Source: Anaeromyxobacter oryzisoli (GTDB lineage: Bacteria > Myxococcota > Myxococcia > Myxococcales > Anaeromyxobacteraceae). From it: DNA of 37,374 bases. A program made the position numbers and the translations under genes. Shown here one piece after another: positions 12,975 to 21,551 of the stretch. How positions within the stretch are numbered: position 1 is the stretch's first letter; the number at the start of each line of letters is the position of its first letter. The DNA lies in the NCBI RefSeq assembly GCF_022690765.1, contig NZ_JALCZA010000045.1:1-37374 (forward strand), read 5' to 3'. The notes under the pieces are model-generated. The model made no database searches. It was not told where the DNA came from and saw only the letters and a list, made by a program, of their open reading frames with translations.

Positions 12975-13754
12975 ATGGCGAGCGGCGCGCGCGAGGTCGG
13001 CTGGGTCAAGCTCTGGCGGCGGCTGCGCAGCTCGCCGCTGTGGCGGAGCCTTCGCGCCGACCAGAAGGGCGTCCTCGCGACGCTCCTTCTCCTCGCGAAC
13101 TGGAAGCCCGGGCAGGCGCGCTGGCACGGCCGGCCGTACGAGGTCGCACGCGGCGAGCTCGCGCACAGTCTCGAGGAGATCGCCGAGGAGGCCGGATGCA
13201 CCGTGAAGGTCGTCCGGACCACGCTCGTCGCGCTCATGGCGGACGATTCCGAGTTCGGAGGCAACGGAGCGTTCATCACCGAACGTTACCCGATTTCGGG
13301 CACGGGCCCCGGCACGGGGCCTCGGGTTCTACGAATCGAGAAGTACGAAGATTTCCAGGGCGGGACGACCGAGACGGGCACGGAGTCGGGCACGGATCAG
13401 GCACGGCCCGGGCACGGGTCGGGCACGGGTCGGGCAGAGAGAGAAGAAGATCAAGAAGGGAAAGAACTGGAAGAAGGGGGTCCAGGGGGAGCGCGCGACC
13501 CGTGGGGCGAGGTGCTCCGCGCCCTCGAGGCTCGCATGCGACCCGACCTGTTCGCCCGCTGGTTCGCTCCGCTCCGCGGACACGGCCACGTTGCCGGTGG
13601 CCTCCTGCTTGTCGAGGCGCCCGACCGGTTCCACCGCGACTTCCTCGAGGACCAGTACGCGGCCATCCTCGCCGACCTGCTCGTCGAGCTTCGCCTCTCG
13701 CTGCAGCTGCAGTTCACAACCGCCGCGCGCCGCGCGGCAGGAGGTGCGTCATGA
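12975..13754 (+). CDS. Replication initiator/loader with winged helix and DnaA-N-like domain
   Basis: 259 aa. Residues 8-125 resemble phage O/DnaD-type winged-helix initiators (VGWVKLWRRLRSSPLWRSLR, then ELAHSLEEIAEEAGCTVKVV). Residues 130-175 are a Gly/Thr then Glu-rich linker whose DNA carries iterons. Residues 176-240 match DnaA domain I (WGEVLRALEARMRPDLFARW, PL, LLLVEAPDRFHRDFLEDQY). DnaA domain I binds partner proteins including DnaB in bacteria, so this protein may recruit the host helicase; no phage helicase gene is seen. It is analogous to lambda O in having an origin inside its gene. Confidence 0.75.
   Translation: MASGAREVGWVKLWRRLRSSPLWRSLRADQKGVLATLLLLANWKPGQARWHGRPYEVARGELAHSLEEIAEEAGCTVKVVRTTLVALMADDSEFGGNGAFITERYPISGTGPGTGPRVLRIEKYEDFQGGTTETGTESGTDQARPGHGSGTGRAEREEDQEGKELEEGGPGGARDPWGEVLRALEARMRPDLFARWFAPLRGHGHVAGGLLLVEAPDRFHRDFLEDQYAAILADLLVELRLSLQLQFTTAARRAAGGAS
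13297..13480 (+). repeat. Candidate phage replication origin: iterons and adjacent purine-rich tract
   Basis: CGGGCACGG occurs at 13297, 13375, 13387, 13409 and 13420 with one-mismatch copies at 13310 and 13398. The copies starting at 13375, 13387, 13398, 13409 and 13420 are 11-12 bases apart, about one helical turn, so a protein could bind along one face. They are followed by a purine-rich run low in GC for this genome (about 13434-13480), a plausible unwinding element. Iterons beside an easily melted tract inside the initiator gene are the lambda ori arrangement. Confidence 0.6.
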
Positions 13755-13945
13755 GCTGGCTCTCATTTCTCGGACTCGGCCTCGCGATCTACCTGCTCCG
13801 CGCAGTGATGCGGCCACCCCACCTGATCGAACTCCCGACGCTCGACGACCGGCTCGAGCCGATGACGATCCTACCTCGCGGCGCCGTGCCGCCCGAGGTG
13901 GTGCGCCTCGGCGGTGCGGCTCGGACGCGCGAGGCCTCCCGATGA
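13751..13945 (+). CDS. Small single-pass membrane protein
   Basis: 64 aa. ATG 13751 overlaps the replication gene stop (ATGA), after GGAGG. Residues 2-18 (SWLSFLGLGLAIYLLRA) form a membrane helix, the rest is a short soluble tail. No known family. It sits between replication and resolvase genes and is coupled to both. Confidence 0.6.
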   Translation: MSWLSFLGLGLAIYLLRAVMRPPHLIELPTLDDRLEPMTILPRGAVPPEVVRLGGAARTREASR

Positions 13946-14478
13946 TCATCCTCGGCATCGACTCCGGCTTTTCCTCGCTCGGCCTCGCCGCGATCGAGCT
14001 GCAGCCCGACCGAGAGCAGCTCCGGGACGTGTGGGTCGTTCGCACCGAGAAGAGCGCGCGGAAGCTCGGCGTGCGCTCCGGCGACGACACCGCGCGCCGC
14101 GCCCGCGAGCTCGCGCATCACGTCGAGCTCGCCATCGTCTCGCACCAGGCCGCAGCCATCGCCCTCGAGGCCCCGAGCTGGCCGCGCAACGCCGGCGTCG
14201 CCGCGAAGATGGGCGTCGCCTTCGGCGTGGTCTTCGCGCTCGCCGAGAAGCACCGTCTCCCGCTCGTGATGGCCGGGCCGATGGACGTGAAGCTCGCGGT
14301 CTGCCGCTCGAAGACGGCGACGAAGGACGACGTGATCGCTGCCGTGGAACGCCGGTTCCCGGACATCACGTGGCCGTCGCAGAAGACGCTCTACGAACAT
14401 GCCGCGGATGCCGTCGGCGTGGTCCTCGCCTGCCTCGGCTCGGACGTCCTGCAGATGGCCCGGAGGCTCTCGGCGTGA
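13942..14478 (+). CDS. RuvC-like Holliday junction resolvase
   Basis: 178 aa from ATG 13942, overlapping the previous stop. RNase-H-fold signature: ILGIDSGFSSLGLA with D7 in the first strand, ALEAPSW with E76, and HAADAVGVV with H153 and D156, in the spacing of RuvC-type nucleases. GAP-rich middle (KMGVAFGVVFALAEKH) fits the fold. It probably resolves branched replication or recombination intermediates before packaging. Placed directly before the terminase genes, as in many temperate phages. Confidence 0.8.
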   Translation: MIILGIDSGFSSLGLAAIELQPDREQLRDVWVVRTEKSARKLGVRSGDDTARRARELAHHVELAIVSHQAAAIALEAPSWPRNAGVAAKMGVAFGVVFALAEKHRLPLVMAGPMDVKLAVCRSKTATKDDVIAAVERRFPDITWPSQKTLYEHAADAVGVVLACLGSDVLQMARRLSA

Positions 14479-14507
14479 ACGCAGCGCTGACCGGGGAGGG
14501 CGGCGGG

Positions 14508-14708
14508 ATGGGGCGCAAGACCAAGCACGACTACGAGGCGACGGACGCATCCTGGGACCAGCTCTTCGAGGCCCACCTCGAGCTCGCGAGCGTGTCGGAC
14601 CAGCCGGATGCCGATGCCGCGTTCGAGCGCGCGAAGACCCGGCTGCGCAAGGCGGCGATCCGGTACGGCGTGGCGCACGCGCCGCGGCCCTCACGGACCG
14701 GGCGGTGA
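14508..14708 (+). CDS. Small hypothetical protein before the terminase genes
   Basis: 66 aa from ATG 14508 (GGGAGG five bases upstream), or 77 aa from GTG 14475, which overlaps the resolvase stop. Basic start (MGRKTKHDYEAT), then two helices (WDQLFEAHLELASV and AAFERAKTRLRKAAIRYG). No domain recognised. Confidence 0.55.
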   Translation: MGRKTKHDYEATDASWDQLFEAHLELASVSDQPDADAAFERAKTRLRKAAIRYGVAHAPRPSRTGR

Positions 14709-14730
14709 ACCGGTGCGAGACTTTCGCGCG

Positions 14731-15141
14731 ATGGCGGATTCCGACAGGAACAACCGGCCACCGGGCTCCGAATCTCCTGGGGACGGGAGCCGCGCACCTC
14801 GGAAGCACCGGGCGACCGGCAAGCCGAAGGGCGGAGCGCGTCCAGGAGCGGGGCGGCCGAAGGGCTCGAAGGACGTGCTCCCTCGCGGCGCGGTCGCGGC
14901 GATCAAGGCCGCCGGCCTGCGCGTGCCGGAGAGCGCAAGCCCGGCGGAGCGCGAGCTCGCCGATCTCGCGCTGCGGCGGATCGTCGACGTGATGGACGAG
15001 CGCGTGAACCCCTTCGGCGCGTTCTCGGTGCTCACCGCGGCGCGCGGGCTCCGCGAGGAGATCTGCGGGCCGGTGCCGAAGAAGCTCGAGCACGCCGGCC
15101 CGGGTGGCGGCGCCATCGTGTTCAAGATCGAGGAGGACTGA
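14731..15141 (+). CDS. terS: Putative terminase small subunit
   Basis: 136 aa from ATG 14731; a GTG at 14713 is also possible and neither has a strong ribosome site. Residues about 25-55 have the basic GKPKGGARPGAGRPKGSKD motif common at the start of phage small terminases and other DNA-binding phage proteins, followed by a helical region (AERELADLALRRIVDVMDER) and C-terminal GGGAIVFKIEED. Small terminases bind pac and start packaging with the large subunit, encoded 264 bases further on. Assignment rests on motif and position. Confidence 0.68.
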   Translation: MADSDRNNRPPGSESPGDGSRAPRKHRATGKPKGGARPGAGRPKGSKDVLPRGAVAAIKAAGLRVPESASPAERELADLALRRIVDVMDERVNPFGAFSVLTAARGLREEICGPVPKKLEHAGPGGGAIVFKIEED

Positions 15142-15143
15142 CC

Positions 15144-15401
15144 ATGCCCCGTCGCTGCGACCGCTGCGAATTCTACCAGCCCACCGAGAAGGGACGCGGC
15201 CAGTGCCGCGCCGCCGCTCCCCAGCTCCTCGTGCTCGCCCCGCCGCCCGGGCCGATCGTGCAGGGCGGCCCGCCGCCGGCGCCGATGATGATCGGCACGT
15301 GGCCGCCGTGCCAGGACGACTCCTGGTGTGGGCAGTTCAAGCTCCGCATCGGAGTCGTGCGCCAGGACGGCGACGACGCGATCGCGCCCGAGGCGAACTG
15401 A
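15144..15401 (+). CDS. Small Cys-rich, probably zinc-binding phage protein
   Basis: 85 aa. CDRC at residues 5-8, one Cys in RGQCRAA, then PPCQDDSWCGQF, giving two Cys pairs that could hold zinc, with a Pro-rich middle. Such small Cys proteins are frequent between the terminase genes of temperate phages. Role unknown. Confidence 0.65.
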   Translation: MPRRCDRCEFYQPTEKGRGQCRAAAPQLLVLAPPPGPIVQGGPPPAPMMIGTWPPCQDDSWCGQFKLRIGVVRQDGDDAIAPEAN

Positions 15402-15404
15402 CCC

Positions 15405-16841
15405 GTGGCCGAGGCCCGCCGCTACGTCGCAGCGCCCACGCTCCGCCGCTTCCAGCGGTCGGATGCGTTCGTGCGCTGCGTCGTCGGTCCGGTGGGCTCC
15501 GGCAAGTCGTCCGCGTGCGTGATCGAGCTGCTGCGACGCGCCATGCGCCAGGCGCCCGGGCCCGACGGCGTGAGGCGCTCGCGCTGGGTCGTGATCCGCA
15601 ACACGTACTCGCAGCTCCGGGACACGACGCGGAAGACCTTCGAGGAGTGGGTCCCGGCCGAGATCGGGTCCTGGAACGAGCAGGCGTTCACCTGGGTCGG
15701 CGAGTGGAGCGACGGCGAGCACCCCGTCCACTGCGAGGTGCTCTTCCGCTCACTGAACCGGCCGGAGGACGTGAAGAAGCTCCTCTCGCTCGAGCTCACC
15801 GGCGCGTACGTGAACGAGAGTCGCGAGATCCCGAAGGCTGTGGTCGACGTGCTCGAGCAGCGCGTCGGTCGCTTCCCGGCGAAGAAGAGCGGCGGCCCGA
15901 CGTGGTCCGGGATCTGGATGGACACGAACCCCTGGGCCAAGCAGCACTGGGGGTACAAGCTGTTCACGCTCCACCAGGGCGTGCGCGAGGAAGATCGCGA
16001 CCTGTACGAGCTGTTCGAGCAGCCCGGCGGCCGCAGCCCCGAGGCGGAGAACCTCGAGAACCTCCCGCCCGGCTACTACGACCGGCTCGTCGTCGGGAAG
16101 GACGCCGAGTGGATCAAGTCCTACGTGGACGGCGAGTACCCGTCGAACGACCAGGGCTCGATCTTCGGCCCGCTCATCGAGAAGCTCGAGCAGCGCGGCG
16201 GGATCGGGAAGTTCAAGCACCCGACCGATGGCGTGTTCACGAGCTGGGACCTCGGGTTCAGCGACGCCACGGGGATCTGGTTCTGGCGCGTGAACGAGCA
16301 TGGCGTGCCGGACCTGATCGACCACTACGAGGCGCACGGGCAGCCGCTCTCGCACTACTTCGATGAGGTGGACCGGCGCGGCTACGAGTACGTGAAGCAT
16401 TGGCTGCCGCACGACGCGCGCGCGAGGACGCTCCAGACCGGCTCGTCGATCCTCGAGCAGTTCGTCGTCCGGTACGGCGCGGATCGGGTGGCGATCGGCC
16501 CCGAGCTCTCGCTGCTCGACGGCATCCAGGCGGCGCGCTGGCTCCTCGAGCAGCCGGTCCGCTTCCACGAGCGGTGCGCCGCCGGGATCGAGGCGCTGCG
16601 CTCGTACCACTACGCGTGGGACGAGGAGGCGCGGGCCTTCTCGAGGCGCCCGGAGCACGACTGGAGCTCGCACACCGCGGACGCCTTCCGGTACGTCGCG
16701 TGCGTCGCCAAGGAGACTCGGCTCATCGCGCGCGGGGCCGCGATCGTCCCTCCGCCGCCGGCAGCGCGTGACCTCCGCACGATCACGATGGACGAGCTCT
16801 GGACGATGCGGCCGAAGGCGCAGCGGACGAGGAGGGTGTAG
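15405..16841 (+). CDS. terL: Terminase large subunit
   Basis: 478 aa, GTG start. ATPase part: Walker A GPVGSGKS (28-35), RSRWVVIRNTYSQLRDTTRK (a typical coupling/Q-like region) and Walker B-like GAYVNESREI with catalytic Glu. Nuclease part: SWDLGFSDATG with metal-binding Asp, LPHDARART and a C-terminal SSHTADAFRYVA Asp. It drives genome packaging through the portal encoded next. Length and order match headful-type terminases; the packaging mode itself is not visible in sequence. Confidence 0.92.
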   Translation: MAEARRYVAAPTLRRFQRSDAFVRCVVGPVGSGKSSACVIELLRRAMRQAPGPDGVRRSRWVVIRNTYSQLRDTTRKTFEEWVPAEIGSWNEQAFTWVGEWSDGEHPVHCEVLFRSLNRPEDVKKLLSLELTGAYVNESREIPKAVVDVLEQRVGRFPAKKSGGPTWSGIWMDTNPWAKQHWGYKLFTLHQGVREEDRDLYELFEQPGGRSPEAENLENLPPGYYDRLVVGKDAEWIKSYVDGEYPSNDQGSIFGPLIEKLEQRGGIGKFKHPTDGVFTSWDLGFSDATGIWFWRVNEHGVPDLIDHYEAHGQPLSHYFDEVDRRGYEYVKHWLPHDARARTLQTGSSILEQFVVRYGADRVAIGPELSLLDGIQAARWLLEQPVRFHERCAAGIEALRSYHYAWDEEARAFSRRPEHDWSSHTADAFRYVACVAKETRLIARGAAIVPPPPAARDLRTITMDELWTMRPKAQRTRRV

Positions 16842-18935
16842 GTGGCCGATCCAGTCGACAAGGCGGGCGAGCGCCGTTTCTCCGATTCGCCTCAAGGGTG
16901 GGCCGCGCGCTGGCGCATGGAGCTCGAGGCCGCCGCGAAGAACCGCGAGAAGTTCGATCGCGAGGGCACCGAGACGATCAAGCGGTTCCTGGACCGGCGC
17001 GAGCAGCGCGACAACGAGAGCGTCCGGGTGAACGTCTACACCTCGAACGTCCAGACCCAGGAGTCGATGCTGTACGGGAAGACACCGAAGGTGGACGTCT
17101 CCCGCCGCTTCTCCGACTTCATGGACGACCCAGCGCGCGTCGCAGCGTCCATGCTCGACCGCCTCGCCAATACCGACATCGGGAGCGACTCGGACACGTA
17201 CGCAGCGGCGGTCGAGTACGCGGTCTCGGACCTGCTCCGCCCGGGCCTCGGCATCGCCCGCCTGCGCTACGAGGTGGAGTTCGACGAGGTGCCCGGCGAG
17301 GAGGCGCAGCTCGACGAGGAAGGCAACGAGCTCGCCCCCGAGGTGCCTGCGGGCGAGATGAAGCGCCCGGACAGCGAGCGGGTGCGGACCGAGTACGTGC
17401 ACTGGCGCGACTTCCGGTGGTCGCCGGCGCGGACCTGGCACGACGTGCGGTGGGAGGCGTTCCGGAGCCACCTCTCGCGCGAGGAGTGCCTCAAGATCTT
17501 CGGCGAGAAGGTCGGCGTCCGCATGCCGTTTTCGCGCGGCGACAAGGACGGCGGCACCGAACCGACGCCCGGCGAGACGGACGCGATGAAGGCCGACCCG
17601 TGGTCGCGCGCGGAGGTCTGGGAGATCTGGGACAAGGAGCGCCGCGGGGTCTGGTTCTGGTGCAAGGGGATGGAGCGCGTGATCGCTCCCGCCGGCGTCG
17701 ACGTCGAGCCGAACGGGATGGTGCGCGATCCGCTCGAGCTGGACGGCTTCTGGCCGAACCCGCGCCCGCTCATGGCGAACCTCACCACCGACGCCGTGAT
17801 GCCGCGGTCCGACTACGCGCTCGTTCAGGACCTCTACCGTGAGATCGACGACCTCTCGACGCGGATCGACCGCATCACGCGCGCGTGCCGCGTCGCCGGA
17901 GTCTACGACAAGACCTCGGAGGCCGTGCAGCGGCTCGTTTCGGAGTCGACGGAGAACGAGCTCATCGCGGTGGAGGGCTGGGCGCGCTTCGTCGAGAAGG
18001 GGGGCGTCAAGGGCGCGATCGACTGGCTCCCGCTCGACATGATCGTGGGCGCCCTCGACAAGCTCCGCGAGATGCGCCGCGAGGCGAAGCAGATCGCGGA
18101 CGAGATCTCCGGCTTCTCCGACATCGTGCGCGGGCAGCAGGCCGGCAACGAGACCGCGACCACCTCGGCGATCGAGGCGAAGTTCGCGAGCGTGCGCATG
18201 CAGCGCCGCCAGGACGAGATCGCCCGGTTCGCGTCCGACCTGAAGAAGCTCGAGATTGAGATCGTCTGCAAGCACTTCGACGACGAGACGATCGTCAAGC
18301 GGTCGAACGTGCTGCGCACGCCGAACCGCGGGCTAGCGCAGCAGGCGCTCGCGGTGCTCCGCGACGAGTACATGCAGTACCGGATCGAGGTGAAGCCGGA
18401 CTCGATCGCGCTCACCGACTGGGGCATGAAGAAGGCCGAGCGGACCGAGATCATCACCACGCTCGGCGGCTACTTCCAGAGCACGATGCCCTTCCTGCAG
18501 CTCGCCTCGAGCGCGGGACCGCAGGCCATGCAGGCGGCGGTGCAGTTCATCTTCCAGACCGCGCAGTGGCTCATGGCGGGCATCCGGGGCGGGTCGGACA
18601 TCGAGTCGGTGTTCAACCAGTTCGTCGGCCAGGTGCAGCAGATCGCCGCCCAGGCCGCGGCGAATCCTCCACAGCCTCCGCCGCCCGATCCGAAGCTCCT
18701 CACCGCGCAGGTGAAGGGCCAGGCGGAGATGACGAAGGCGAAGCTCGGGGTCGTGCAGGCGGTCGTCGACGTGAAGGCGCACGCGATGAAGACCGGGCTC
18801 GAGATGCAGCGGGCGCAGCACGAGCACGCGATGGGGATCCAGAGCGAGGAAGCGAAGCAGCGAACCGAGGCGCTCAGGGCTGTGAACGCGGCGACCGCGC
18901 CGGTGCCGGAGCCCATGCCGGGTGAAGGGGCGTGA
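16842..18935 (+). CDS. Portal protein (P22-like)
   Basis: 697 aa, GTG start overlapping nothing but directly after the terminase stop. Near the N-terminus RVNVYTSNVQTQESMLYGKTP, later YVHWRDFRWSPARTWHDVRW and WPNPRPLMANLTTDAVMPR, then a long helical region (LDKLREMRREAKQIADEISG, stem and wing helices) and a C-terminal Gln/Ala-rich coiled coil, possibly a barrel. P22 gp1 is of similar size. It forms the dodecameric DNA channel at the capsid vertex. Position after TerL and before scaffold supports the call. Confidence 0.88.
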   Translation: MADPVDKAGERRFSDSPQGWAARWRMELEAAAKNREKFDREGTETIKRFLDRREQRDNESVRVNVYTSNVQTQESMLYGKTPKVDVSRRFSDFMDDPARVAASMLDRLANTDIGSDSDTYAAAVEYAVSDLLRPGLGIARLRYEVEFDEVPGEEAQLDEEGNELAPEVPAGEMKRPDSERVRTEYVHWRDFRWSPARTWHDVRWEAFRSHLSREECLKIFGEKVGVRMPFSRGDKDGGTEPTPGETDAMKADPWSRAEVWEIWDKERRGVWFWCKGMERVIAPAGVDVEPNGMVRDPLELDGFWPNPRPLMANLTTDAVMPRSDYALVQDLYREIDDLSTRIDRITRACRVAGVYDKTSEAVQRLVSESTENELIAVEGWARFVEKGGVKGAIDWLPLDMIVGALDKLREMRREAKQIADEISGFSDIVRGQQAGNETATTSAIEAKFASVRMQRRQDEIARFASDLKKLEIEIVCKHFDDETIVKRSNVLRTPNRGLAQQALAVLRDEYMQYRIEVKPDSIALTDWGMKKAERTEIITTLGGYFQSTMPFLQLASSAGPQAMQAAVQFIFQTAQWLMAGIRGGSDIESVFNQFVGQVQQIAAQAAANPPQPPPPDPKLLTAQVKGQAEMTKAKLGVVQAVVDVKAHAMKTGLEMQRAQHEHAMGIQSEEAKQRTEALRAVNAATAPVPEPMPGEGA

Positions 18936-18936
18936 C

Positions 18937-19293
18937 ATGACGAGAAGCGAGCTGATCGAAGCGATCAACCAGACCGGGCGGCCCGGCATCGTGGACGAGG
19001 TGCTGCGCCACGTCGGGGCCGCCGAGGCCGAGCGGGACGCCGCGCGCGCCGAGGCGGAGCGGGAGCGCGCGGAGGCCCTCGCCCGCGCCGAGGCGGCGCG
19101 GAACGCGGAGCGCGCCGACGCGGCGGCCGCGCTCGACGCGGCCGAGCGGCGCGTCGCCGACGCGCAGGAGCGGATCGCGGCCCTCGAGGGCGAGCGCGAC
19201 GCGCTCGCCGCGAAGGTGTCCCAGATCGAGGCGAAGCTCGCCGCCAGCACGCCACCGGCAACCTCCGCGCCGTCGCCTACTCCGGGGGCGTAG
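18937..19293 (+). CDS. Coiled-coil hypothetical protein in head module
   Basis: 118 aa from ATG 18937; an in-frame GTG at 18922 overlaps the portal end. Residues 25-105 are nearly pure Ala/Glu/Arg heptads ([18 protein letters not shown] and on), a long coiled coil, ending in a Pro/Thr tail. The DNA is strongly repetitive for the same reason. Possibly an assembly or scaffolding accessory; not recognised. Confidence 0.6.
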   Translation: MTRSELIEAINQTGRPGIVDEVLRHVGAAEAERDAARAEAERERAEALARAEAARNAERADAAAALDAAERRVADAQERIAALEGERDALAAKVSQIEAKLAASTPPATSAPSPTPGA

Positions 19294-19295
19294 CC

Positions 19296-19505
19296 ATGCC
19301 GTCCGTGTCGAGGAAGCAGCACAACGCAATGGAGGCCGCCGCGCACGGCGACGGCACCATCGGGATTCCCAAGCCCGTCGGCAAGGAGTTCATCGCGGCT
19401 GACAAGGTGAAGGGGAAGAAGCACTCGACGAAGGCGATGGCTGCGGCGCTCAGGAGGAAGCGGGCGCCGGAGCCCGACCAGGACGAGGAGGAGCTCGGTG
19501 GCTAG
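19296..19505 (+). CDS. Small basic phage protein
   Basis: 69 aa. [20 protein letters not shown] and [17 protein letters not shown] are reminiscent of small phage head-region proteins that begin with a MPxxSxxQxxxM pattern. The C-terminus is acidic and overlaps the next gene by eight bases. Function unknown. Confidence 0.62.
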   Translation: MPSVSRKQHNAMEAAAHGDGTIGIPKPVGKEFIAADKVKGKKHSTKAMAAALRRKRAPEPDQDEEELGG

Positions 19506-19719
19506 TCCCATCGACGCGATGATCCAGGCGCTTCGAAAGCGGTTCTCGCCGCCGCCCGAGTCCGACGCCGAGCTCGACGCACGCGCAGCGAACGCGCGGG
19601 CGACGTCCGAGGAGGTCTCGAAGCGCCTCCCGAAGGCGGTCATGCCTCGCGACGCGATCGAGAAGGAGCGGCAGCGCATGGCGATGATCGACCAGCAGCT
19701 CAGGGACGCGGAGCGCTGA
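19498..19719 (+). CDS. Small hypothetical head-region protein
   Basis: 73 aa, GTG start inside the previous gene's end, last base shared with the next ATG. Helical, charged ([18 protein letters not shown]). Not recognised. Confidence 0.58.
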   Translation: MASPIDAMIQALRKRFSPPPESDAELDARAANARATSEEVSKRLPKAVMPRDAIEKERQRMAMIDQQLRDAER

Positions 19720-20228
19720 TGGCCCGAGGAATGGCAGCCGGTGAGCCCATCGTCTCACAGGCGGAGACGAAGGCCTTCGACGAGGGCTACGAGCGCGTCT
19801 TCGGCGAGCGGAAGCGGGTCGAGCGAGGCCGGTACATCTACGACCCCGAGCTCGGGAAGTGCGTCCCGGCGGCGGAGTACCACGCCTCGCGAGCGATCGA
19901 CGCGCCGGTGATGGCAGGTCGGTTCTACGAGAACCAGGTGATGACCGACGGCACGGTCGTCGGCTCGCGCGCGCAGTACCACGAGTACATGGAGCGAAAC
20001 GGCCTCGCTCCGTCCAGCGACTTCAAGGGCGTGTACGCGCAGAAGCGCGCCGAGCGGGACCGTTTCTACACCGAGGGCTACGCGACCGCGGCGGACGAGA
20101 AGCGGGGGCGCGAGGCCGCCGAACGCGCGCTCGGCACGATCGTCGAGATGCGCCAGCGCGACTACGACAAGGTGCGGGCGAAGCGCGAAGCCGAGCGCGC
20201 GCGCCGCGGAAAGGGCTTCGAGCCGTGA
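19719..20228 (+). CDS. Conserved-type hypothetical head-region protein
   Basis: 169 aa. Middle segment GRYIYDPELGKCVPAAEYH and later MTDGTVVGSRAQYHEYMERN resemble phage proteins that carry a short ribbon with surface residues before a charged helix; the C-terminal 50 residues are Lys/Arg/Glu helix. It lies between portal and scaffold and overlaps the scaffold start by four bases. No enzymatic motif; exact role unknown. Confidence 0.62.
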   Translation: MARGMAAGEPIVSQAETKAFDEGYERVFGERKRVERGRYIYDPELGKCVPAAEYHASRAIDAPVMAGRFYENQVMTDGTVVGSRAQYHEYMERNGLAPSSDFKGVYAQKRAERDRFYTEGYATAADEKRGREAAERALGTIVEMRQRDYDKVRAKREAERARRGKGFEP

Positions 20229-21418
20229 ACCTGAACGAGACCGAGACCGAGATCACCGAGACCGAGCCCGCGGAGAGCGCGCGGGACATCACCGAGCGCG
20301 CCTTCGACGAGCTCGCGGGTGGCGACGAGACCGCCGAGGCGCCCCAGGAGCACGCCGAGCCCGAGCCGCGGGGCGAGGAGGAGGGCGCGGAGGAGCGTCC
20401 TGGCCGCTCCCGCGACGAGTCGGGCCGGTTCGCGAAGGAGAAGCCGCAGCCCCGGGCCAAGCCGGCCGCGGCGCCCGCGGCGAAGCCCGCGCCCGGCCAG
20501 GCCGCACCGGCCCTCCGGCAGCCGCAGCAGGCTGCCGCCGCGGCGCCCGGGGCTCGCGCGCCGCAGTCGTGGAAGCCGGCGCTCCGCGAGAAGTTCGCAA
20601 GCCTGCCGCCTGACGTGCAGGAGGAGATCGCCCGGGTGAACCGGGAGACCACGCGCGTCCTCCAGGAGAACGCCCAGCTCCGCCAGAGCGGCGGCGCGTT
20701 CCAGGAGGCGCTCCGTCCCTACGAGGCCCAGATCCGGGCGGCCGGCGCCGAGCCGGTGGCGTACGTCGGGAGCCTCCTCCAGACCGCGCATGCGCTCACC
20801 TACGCGCCGCCGCACCAGAAGGCCGACCTCCTGGCGACCCTGGTGATGCAGTTCGGCCCGGACCTGCTCCGGCCGGACAGCCAGGACGCGAATGGCAACC
20901 TCTCCTCGCCGCTCGATCGCGCCCTCGTCGCCCGGATGAGCGGGCGCGCCGCGCCGGGGCCGCAGCAGCAGCCGCAGCAGTTCCGCGACCCGCGGGTGGA
21001 TCAGCTCCTCGCCCAGGCCCAGGAGCGGCAGCGCCGGGAGGCGACGGAGCAGGTCGCCGCGGCCGAGGACCGCGCCGGGTCGTTCGCGCAGAGCCACGAG
21101 TTCTACGACGACGTGGCGACCCAGATGGCGGACGTGCTGGACGTCTGGGCGAGGCAGGGGAAGCGCGAGGTCACGGACCAGGACCTCGAGCAGGCTTACC
21201 ATCTGGCCTGTCAGATGAACCCGGACGTCTCGCCGGTGTACGAGCAGCGGCGAGCCGCCCAGGCGGCTGCGAAGGCGCGAGCCTCAACGCAGCGCACCCG
21301 GGCGGCGGCGGCGAGCATCCGGAGCGCACCAGCGGTCGAGGCACCCAGGAACACGGGCAAGCTCTCGCCGCGGCAGATCACGGAGCGCGTCTTCGAGGAG
21401 CTCGAGGGGCGCGTGTAG
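20225..21418 (+). CDS. Scaffolding protein
   Basis: 397 aa from GTG 20225 (GTGA overlap). Glu/Thr-rich N-terminus, Ala/Pro-rich linker (about 75-120), then a long helical region starting SWKPALREKFASLPPDVQEE, a feature shared by many phage scaffolds, Gln-rich segments and a basic C-terminus (KLSPRQITERVFEELEGRV). Scaffolds of podoviruses direct coat assembly and bind through a basic helical C-terminus. The acidic composition, helix content and position immediately before the coat gene support this. Confidence 0.75.
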   Translation: MNLNETETEITETEPAESARDITERAFDELAGGDETAEAPQEHAEPEPRGEEEGAEERPGRSRDESGRFAKEKPQPRAKPAAAPAAKPAPGQAAPALRQPQQAAAAAPGARAPQSWKPALREKFASLPPDVQEEIARVNRETTRVLQENAQLRQSGGAFQEALRPYEAQIRAAGAEPVAYVGSLLQTAHALTYAPPHQKADLLATLVMQFGPDLLRPDSQDANGNLSSPLDRALVARMSGRAAPGPQQQPQQFRDPRVDQLLAQAQERQRREATEQVAAAEDRAGSFAQSHEFYDDVATQMADVLDVWARQGKREVTDQDLEQAYHLACQMNPDVSPVYEQRRAAQAAAKARASTQRTRAAAASIRSAPAVEAPRNTGKLSPRQITERVFEELEGRV

Positions 21419-21446
21419 CACCGCAGCAGGCGGGAGCCGGACGGCC

Positions 21447-21540
21447 AACCCGCTTCGATGAGAAGGGCCCCCGCGACGGGGCGCGAGCGAACGGGGCGGT
21501 CCCGTCAACGCGCAGTGAGTCGCGACCATCGAAGCGAGTT
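21447..21540 (+). promoter_or_regulatory. Structured leader upstream of the coat gene
   Basis: Bases 21447-21460 are the inverted complement of 21527-21540 (13 of 14 pairs), with an inner perfect stem 21475-21480/21501-21506. The base of the long stem abuts GGAGGTG, the ribosome site of the coat gene, which uses a rare TTG start. The element could set coat translation, stabilise or process the mRNA, or be an imperfect terminator/attenuator; no T run follows. The 133-base gap is the longest in the head module. Confidence 0.6.
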
Positions 21541-21551
21541 GGAGGTGTCTC

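Noticed and set aside
13789-18275. Very long reverse-strand open frames of 400-840 codons across the replication, packaging and portal genes
   Set aside because: Typical antisense artefacts of high GC third positions; translations are Arg/Leu/His-rich and lack motifs, while the plus strand encodes RuvC, terminase and portal.
18965-19261. Repetitive DNA in the gene at 18937 considered as a tandem repeat or CRISPR-like array
   Set aside because: The periodicity follows Ala/Glu/Arg codons of a coiled coil; no regular repeat-spacer structure.
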